Made by a program: the position numbers and the translations under genes. Positions 24,068 to 27,134 of a stretch of DNA of 27,134 bases are shown one piece after another. Within the stretch, counting starts at the first letter, position 1; every line of letters starts with the position of its first letter. The notes under the pieces were generated by a model that had not been told where the DNA came from, ran no database searches, and worked only from the letters and a program-made list of their open reading frames with translations. The stretch covers positions 1 through 27,134 of the forward strand of contig DLWR01000026.1 of the NCBI GenBank assembly GCA_003444795.1. Direction: 5' to 3'. Source of the stretch: Cryomorphaceae bacterium. Its GTDB lineage: Bacteria; Bacteroidota; Bacteroidia; Flavobacteriales; Schleiferiaceae.

Positions 24068-24690
24068 TCCACCTCAAAGCTGAATTCTTACAGTCTGCCT
24101 CGCGAACGGAGGAATGCCCGGCTCTGAAGGTCCCGGAATACGCGTTCATTGGCCGTTCCAATGTGGGTAAGTCTTCACTGATCAACATGTTGGCCAACCA
24201 CCAAGGATTGGCAAAAACCTCTGGGAAACCAGGAAAAACTCAGCTCATCAACCTCTTCAAGATGGACGATGGAGCGTGGTCGCTGGTGGATTTGCCAGGC
24301 TATGGCTATGCAAAAGTCAGCAAAGTGGCTCGAGAGGGCTTTTCAAAAATGATCAGCCATTACTTGCGCAACCGTTCGAACCTAGTAAACGTCTTTGTCC
24401 TGGTCGACGGTCGCTTAGAGCCTCAAAAAATCGACTTGGAATTCCTTAGAAATTTGGGCCAATGGGGCATCCCCTTCAGCTTGGTCTACACCAAATTGGA
24501 CAAGCTTTCTTCGTCGGCGTTTGGGAAGAACCAAGCTGCGATGAAACGCGCCCTGCTAAAAGACTGGGAAAACTTGCCTCCCATGTTTCTGACAAGTGCC
24601 ACAACGGGCCTGGGCCGAACAGAAATTCTGCGGTACATCTCTGACTTAAATGCGGAAGTAGGGCCGGCTATTGCGGAGCTAGAGGGCTAG
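24037..24690 (+). CDS. engB: Ribosome-assembly GTPase EngB (YsxC/YihA)
   Basis: EngB is an essential small GTPase needed for assembly of the large ribosomal subunit. The 217-residue protein shows YAFIGRSNVGKSSLIN with G1 at 39-46, the EngB-typical GKPGKTQLIN, G3 DLPGYGYAK (85-93), G4 TKLD (152-155) and SA in TSATTGLG near the end. The family start is usually a few residues before KAEF; the only canonical start codon in reach is the ATG at 24037, which overlaps the hydrolase gene by 31 bp and adds about ten atypical residues (MAGAEQNQGL). The unusual overlap implies coupled translation or a rare start codon further in. The TAG stop lies inside repeat copy 2. Confidence 0.95.
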   Translation: MAGAEQNQGLIHLKAEFLQSASRTEECPALKVPEYAFIGRSNVGKSSLINMLANHQGLAKTSGKPGKTQLINLFKMDDGAWSLVDLPGYGYAKVSKVAREGFSKMISHYLRNRSNLVNVFVLVDGRLEPQKIDLEFLRNLGQWGIPFSLVYTKLDKLSSSAFGKNQAAMKRALLKDWENLPPMFLTSATTGLGRTEILRYISDLNAEVGPAIAELEG

Positions 24691-24734
24691 TAGGCTTGCG
24701 CTTCGGGCTGTGGCGGATTCGCCTAAACGCTTAA
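24679..24734. repeat. Copy 2 of the short intergenic repeat between convergent genes
   Basis: The blocks CTAGAGGGCTAGTAGGCT, TGCGCTTCGGGCTG and CGCCTAAACGCTTAA match 548-609 in the same order with small spacing differences. A 4 bp stem (GGCG-GATT-CGCC) can form at 24712-24723. The copy begins inside the last codons of engB and supplies its stop codon, and it lies between engB and the convergent gldC. The remainder to 24806 contains one further weak inverted repeat (TTACC-GGTAA). Confidence 0.55.
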
Positions 24735-24806
24735 TCTCTTTTACCATTAAACGGTAATGCGGACCTTTACAGCGCGCAGGGACTTTCCGATAATTTCCCA
24801 AGCTAC

Positions 24807-25130
24807 CTATCCAATAAGTTTCTGCTTTTCAGCAAAGTAGCGCGCAAAATCGCGCATGTCCCCCGCCATTGCCTCGTCGCTGGTAGCGCGTTGAAAACCA
24901 TCCGCCATCGCCAAAAGCGTCTGATGGTAAAACTTCTTCATGTCATCGACGAACATGTCTTTGGTCCACAGGTCAATTCTGAGCGCTTCCTTTCCTTTTC
25001 CGTCCCAAACGGTCAGCATGAATGCATCCGCCACTGCCTGATCCACACCGCCTTCGGGAGCGGCCCAAGAAATAGATTCGGGTACGCGGTTGTCGTCCAA
25101 TGAAATGTTGAGCGTGATGGTTGAGTCCAT
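24807..25130 (-). CDS. gldC: Gliding motility protein GldC
   Basis: The 107-residue protein matches GldC from its start (MDSTITLNISLDDNRVPE) through SWAAPEGG, MLTVWDGKGKEALRIDLWTK and DDMKKFYHQTL. It lacks a signal peptide, so it is probably cytoplasmic. In Flavobacterium johnsoniae gldC lies next to gldB; loss of GldC weakens rather than abolishes gliding, and its molecular role is unknown. The ATG at 25130 is chosen because it gives the family start; the frame is open to 25256 but only overlaps gldB. It begins 10 bp after gldB and is surely co-transcribed with it. It ends with TAG facing engB. Confidence 0.93.
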   Translation of the reverse strand: MDSTITLNISLDDNRVPESISWAAPEGGVDQAVADAFMLTVWDGKGKEALRIDLWTKDMFVDDMKKFYHQTLLAMADGFQRATSDEAMAGDMRDFARYFAEKQKLIG

Positions 25131-25140
25131 GTCAAAAAAA

Positions 25141-26163
25141 TTAGGGGCGGTACCCCGATTGTTGAAAGAGGGAAGTGGCATTTGGATCGGCCATGATGTC
25201 TGCAAGGCGCACCTCGGGATGCTGCCTCCAATAGGATTGTAAAATTTGCCAGCCAAACCAAACCCCTGCCTTTCCTGGGATTTCGCGGTCTTTAGGAGTG
25301 CCCAACTTGCTAAAGGGAGCGGGCAAAATGAGTTTGCGTTTCAAATCCACGGCATCGTCAAACAGCCAACGCTCGCTGACAAAGAGGCCCCATAATTCGG
25401 TTTCATGTTCCTCCATAAAGGCCTGGTCGCCTGGTGAGTATCCAAGGGCACGGCGGGCAGCATCATCGCCCAACGTGGCTTGCACAAAAAGGATGGTCTT
25501 GGCTTCCGACAGCATTCCGTTCAGCAAGGAATAGTCGGTGGGGAGTCCTTCAGGATAGTGCCAGGAAGCTATGGCTTTAAAAATTTCTACCGGCGCATTT
25601 TCTGGCTGGTGCTGCTGCACCAGGTAGGCGGATTCTTGGGCATAGGCTGGGTGATCAGCACCCAAGTATCGGTCAAGTGGGAGGAAGATGGCCTCAGGGG
25701 CGATGAGCACCATGGGTTCTTCATTTCGGCTGACATAGGTGTAGAGGCGTTTTGCGGGATAGCAATTCGGACAATCTTTACCCATGTGGGCAATGTAGCG
25801 GTCCAATCCAGTTTGAACGGTCGAAAGCAAGGCCGAATTCGCAAGCGCGGGGACTTCCGACTGCACAGTTTTAACATCCTGATACAGGGCCCTTACTTCA
25901 GGGTCGCTCAAATAGGGGAGCAAGTCGTCGCGCCAGTCGCCATCGGGAACGCTGGGGAGGAAGAGTTCGGGGTATTTAGGGGCTAGGTGCTCTAAAACAG
26001 GGAGCAATGCCGCAGAGTCCAAGGGGCCTACGGAATCCGCAAAGGCCACAAACTCGAGGGGTTCTGATTGGACAGGTGCAAGGTCCCAAGGAACGTTTTG
26101 GCAACTGCTAAATGCTGCCCCCATCCCACAAAGGAGTAGTAATTTTGAACCGAACTGCTTCAT
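25141..26163 (-). CDS. gldB: Gliding motility lipoprotein GldB
   Basis: The 340-residue protein begins with a lipoprotein signal (MKQFGSK, hydrophobic LLLLCGMGAA, then FSSC with Cys21 as lipidation site). The body carries GldB-like segments: YPELFLP, DPEVRALYQDVK, APEAIFLPLDRYLGADHP, FKAIASWHYPEGLP and ELWGLFVSERWLFDD. GldB is a cell-envelope lipoprotein needed for gliding in F. johnsoniae, and related genes also persist in non-gliding Bacteroidota, so a wider envelope role is possible. A CPNC pair at 131-134 is the only CxxC present. The ATG at 26163 gives the signal peptide directly and lies 8 bp behind a perfect -7 box; longer starts would precede that promoter. gldC follows after 10 bp. 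Confidence 0.92.
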   Translation of the reverse strand: MKQFGSKLLLLCGMGAAFSSCQNVPWDLAPVQSEPLEFVAFADSVGPLDSAALLPVLEHLAPKYPELFLPSVPDGDWRDDLLPYLSDPEVRALYQDVKTVQSEVPALANSALLSTVQTGLDRYIAHMGKDCPNCYPAKRLYTYVSRNEEPMVLIAPEAIFLPLDRYLGADHPAYAQESAYLVQQHQPENAPVEIFKAIASWHYPEGLPTDYSLLNGMLSEAKTILFVQATLGDDAARRALGYSPGDQAFMEEHETELWGLFVSERWLFDDAVDLKRKLILPAPFSKLGTPKDREIPGKAGVWFGWQILQSYWRQHPEVRLADIMADPNATSLFQQSGYRP

Positions 26164-26171
26164 AGCCGTTC

Positions 26172-26179
26172 CAAAAGTA
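26172..26179 (-). promoter_or_regulatory. -7 promoter box for gldB-gldC
   Basis: The minus strand reads TACTTTTG, a perfect TAnnTTTG match ending 8 bp before the gldB ATG. The whole space between gldB and the divergent nadE is only 27 bp, so this promoter's -33 region must lie inside the nadE coding sequence. Confidence 0.5.
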
Positions 26180-26190
26180 CTCCGCATCGC

Positions 26191-27018
26191 ATGAATGAAT
26201 CTGCTATTACTTCGCACATTGTTGATTGGATGACGTCCTATGCCCAACAGGCCAGGGCTAAAGGCTTTGTGGTGGGTGTATCGGGAGGGATTGATTCGGC
26301 CGTGACCTCGGCACTGGCGGCCCTCACTGGGCTGGAAGTTCACCTGTTGGAAATGCCGATTTACCAGCCCGAAAAGCATGTCACACGTGCTTGGGAACAC
26401 ATGGACTTTCTGGCGGATAAGCACGAAAATGTCTACAAGCGACGCGTAGACTTAACCCCCGTCTTTGAGGCGCACGTTCAAGCCCTAGACCTAGACGATT
26501 CTGAAACTCAATTCTTGGCCTTGGCGAATACCCGTGCTCGATTGCGCATGGCTACCCTTTATGCGGAGGCTCAAAACCATGGATTGCTCGTAGCGGGAAC
26601 CGGGAATAAAGTGGAAGATTTTGGTGTAGGCTTTTATACCAAGTACGGCGATGGCGGGGTGGACATCAGCCCCATCGCGGACCTGATGAAGACGGAGGTG
26701 TATGCCCTAGGGGTCTACTTGGGGGTCCCAAAATCCATCCTAAAAGCCGCACCCACCGATGGACTTTGGAGCGACGATCGAAACGACGAAGACCAATTGG
26801 GCGCCTCCTACCCCGAGCTGGAGTGGGCCATGGAATTTGCAGAAAGCATGGGATGGGATCCCACCAGCGCACCTGAGGCGGATGGCCGCTTTCTAGCAGG
26901 ACGCGGACTTACCGTTCGGCAAGGCGAGATCTTCCAAATCTACGCGCGCTTTCACCGTGCCAATCGGCATAAAATGCTGCCCATCCCGGTCTGCACCATC
27001 CCCAAAGACTTCAAATAA
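26191..27018 (+). CDS. nadE: NH3-dependent NAD(+) synthetase NadE
   Basis: NadE converts deamido-NAD to NAD using ATP and ammonia, the last step of NAD synthesis. The 275-residue protein has the ATP-pyrophosphatase loop SGGIDS (31-36), ANTRARLRMATLY, the substrate-binding GTGNKVEDFGVGFYTKYGDGG, SPIADLMKTEVYALG, and PTDGLWSDDRNDEDQLG. There is no glutamine-amidotransferase domain, so it should use free ammonia or a separate glutaminase. The ATG at 26191 leaves 27 bp to the divergent gldB start; no convincing TAnnTTTG box for nadE was found in that gap. nadE next to gldB-gldC is an arrangement I recall from other flavobacteria. Confidence 0.96.
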   Translation: MNESAITSHIVDWMTSYAQQARAKGFVVGVSGGIDSAVTSALAALTGLEVHLLEMPIYQPEKHVTRAWEHMDFLADKHENVYKRRVDLTPVFEAHVQALDLDDSETQFLALANTRARLRMATLYAEAQNHGLLVAGTGNKVEDFGVGFYTKYGDGGVDISPIADLMKTEVYALGVYLGVPKSILKAAPTDGLWSDDRNDEDQLGASYPELEWAMEFAESMGWDPTSAPEADGRFLAGRGLTVRQGEIFQIYARFHRANRHKMLPIPVCTIPKDFK

Positions 27019-27115
27019 AGTTCTCAGTCGGCCCATCCTGAGCTTACCCAAAGCGGGTTGCCCGTACAAGCACTGGGTAGGGCGGTGTTTAGAATTTTAC
27101 ACAGGGTAGGCGCAC

Positions 27116-27123
27116 TATCTTTC
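27116..27123 (+). promoter_or_regulatory. Possible -7 box for a gene beyond the right edge
   Basis: TATCTTTC matches five of the six fixed bases of TAnnTTTG. The 116 bp after nadE contain no gene; two short inverted repeats (ACCC-GGGT at 27047-27059 and GCCC-GGGC at 27060-27083) could contribute to termination, but neither is followed by a T-run. Confidence 0.3.
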
Positions 27124-27134
27124 ACACCACTGCG

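Noticed and set aside
24735..24806. Rho-independent terminator between engB and gldC
   Set aside because: Only weak inverted repeats (5 bp stem TTACC-GGTAA) without a following T-run on either strand were seen.

Overview
The window is a 27 kb chromosomal segment from a member of the Bacteroidota, most likely order Flavobacteriales. The evidence is the paired gliding genes gldB and gldC, an FtsZ with the Bacteroidota-type tail ending in FLHDNVD, an FtsI carrying a PASTA domain, a yqeY gene directly behind ftsZ, and TAnnTTTG-type -7 promoter boxes with no visible Shine-Dalgarno sequences. Base composition looks moderate to slightly GC-rich by eye, so a GC-richer lineage than Flavobacterium itself is likely (inference).

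Layout. (1) 1-6407 holds metabolic and accessory genes: the 3' part of a glutaryl-CoA-dehydrogenase-like gene (+), a two-gene unit of a four-helix membrane protein and hflX (-), a three-domain malic enzyme maeB (+), an MFS transporter (-) and a small exported protein of unknown function (+). (2) 6404-23126 is one continuous minus-strand division and cell-wall (dcw) cluster in the order mraZ-rsmH-ftsL-ftsI-murE-mraY-murD-ftsW-murG-murC-ftsQ-ftsA-ftsZ-yqeY. Adjacent genes overlap or are at most 15 bp apart, so it reads as one operon. (3) 23300-27018 carries an alpha/beta hydrolase and engB (+), gldB-gldC (-) and nadE (+). The last 116 bp hold only a possible promoter for a gene beyond the edge. 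No stretch over 300 bp lacks a gene, and I see no tRNA, rRNA, CRISPR array, insertion sequence or phage gene.

Function. The dcw operon encodes cytoplasmic precursor synthesis (MurC, MurD, MurE; MurE has the DNPR motif of the meso-diaminopimelate type), the lipid steps (MraY, MurG), the septal synthase FtsW-FtsI, its partners FtsL and FtsQ, and the cytoskeletal FtsA-FtsZ. murF and ddl are not in the window. The operon starts at a promoter overlapped by three GTGGG repeats with an exact 10 bp period, the expected operator for MraZ.

Most notable observations: ftsQ is cut by an in-frame TAG at codon 131 with both halves still FtsQ-like; FtsZ is about 896 residues because of a very long acidic linker; a short related repeat sits in two convergent intergenic regions 24 kb apart; and a 51 bp divergent promoter region contains an 11 bp tandem repeat between two -7-like boxes that would give almost leaderless mRNAs. 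The rest is well-known biology; I found no clearly new multi-gene system.
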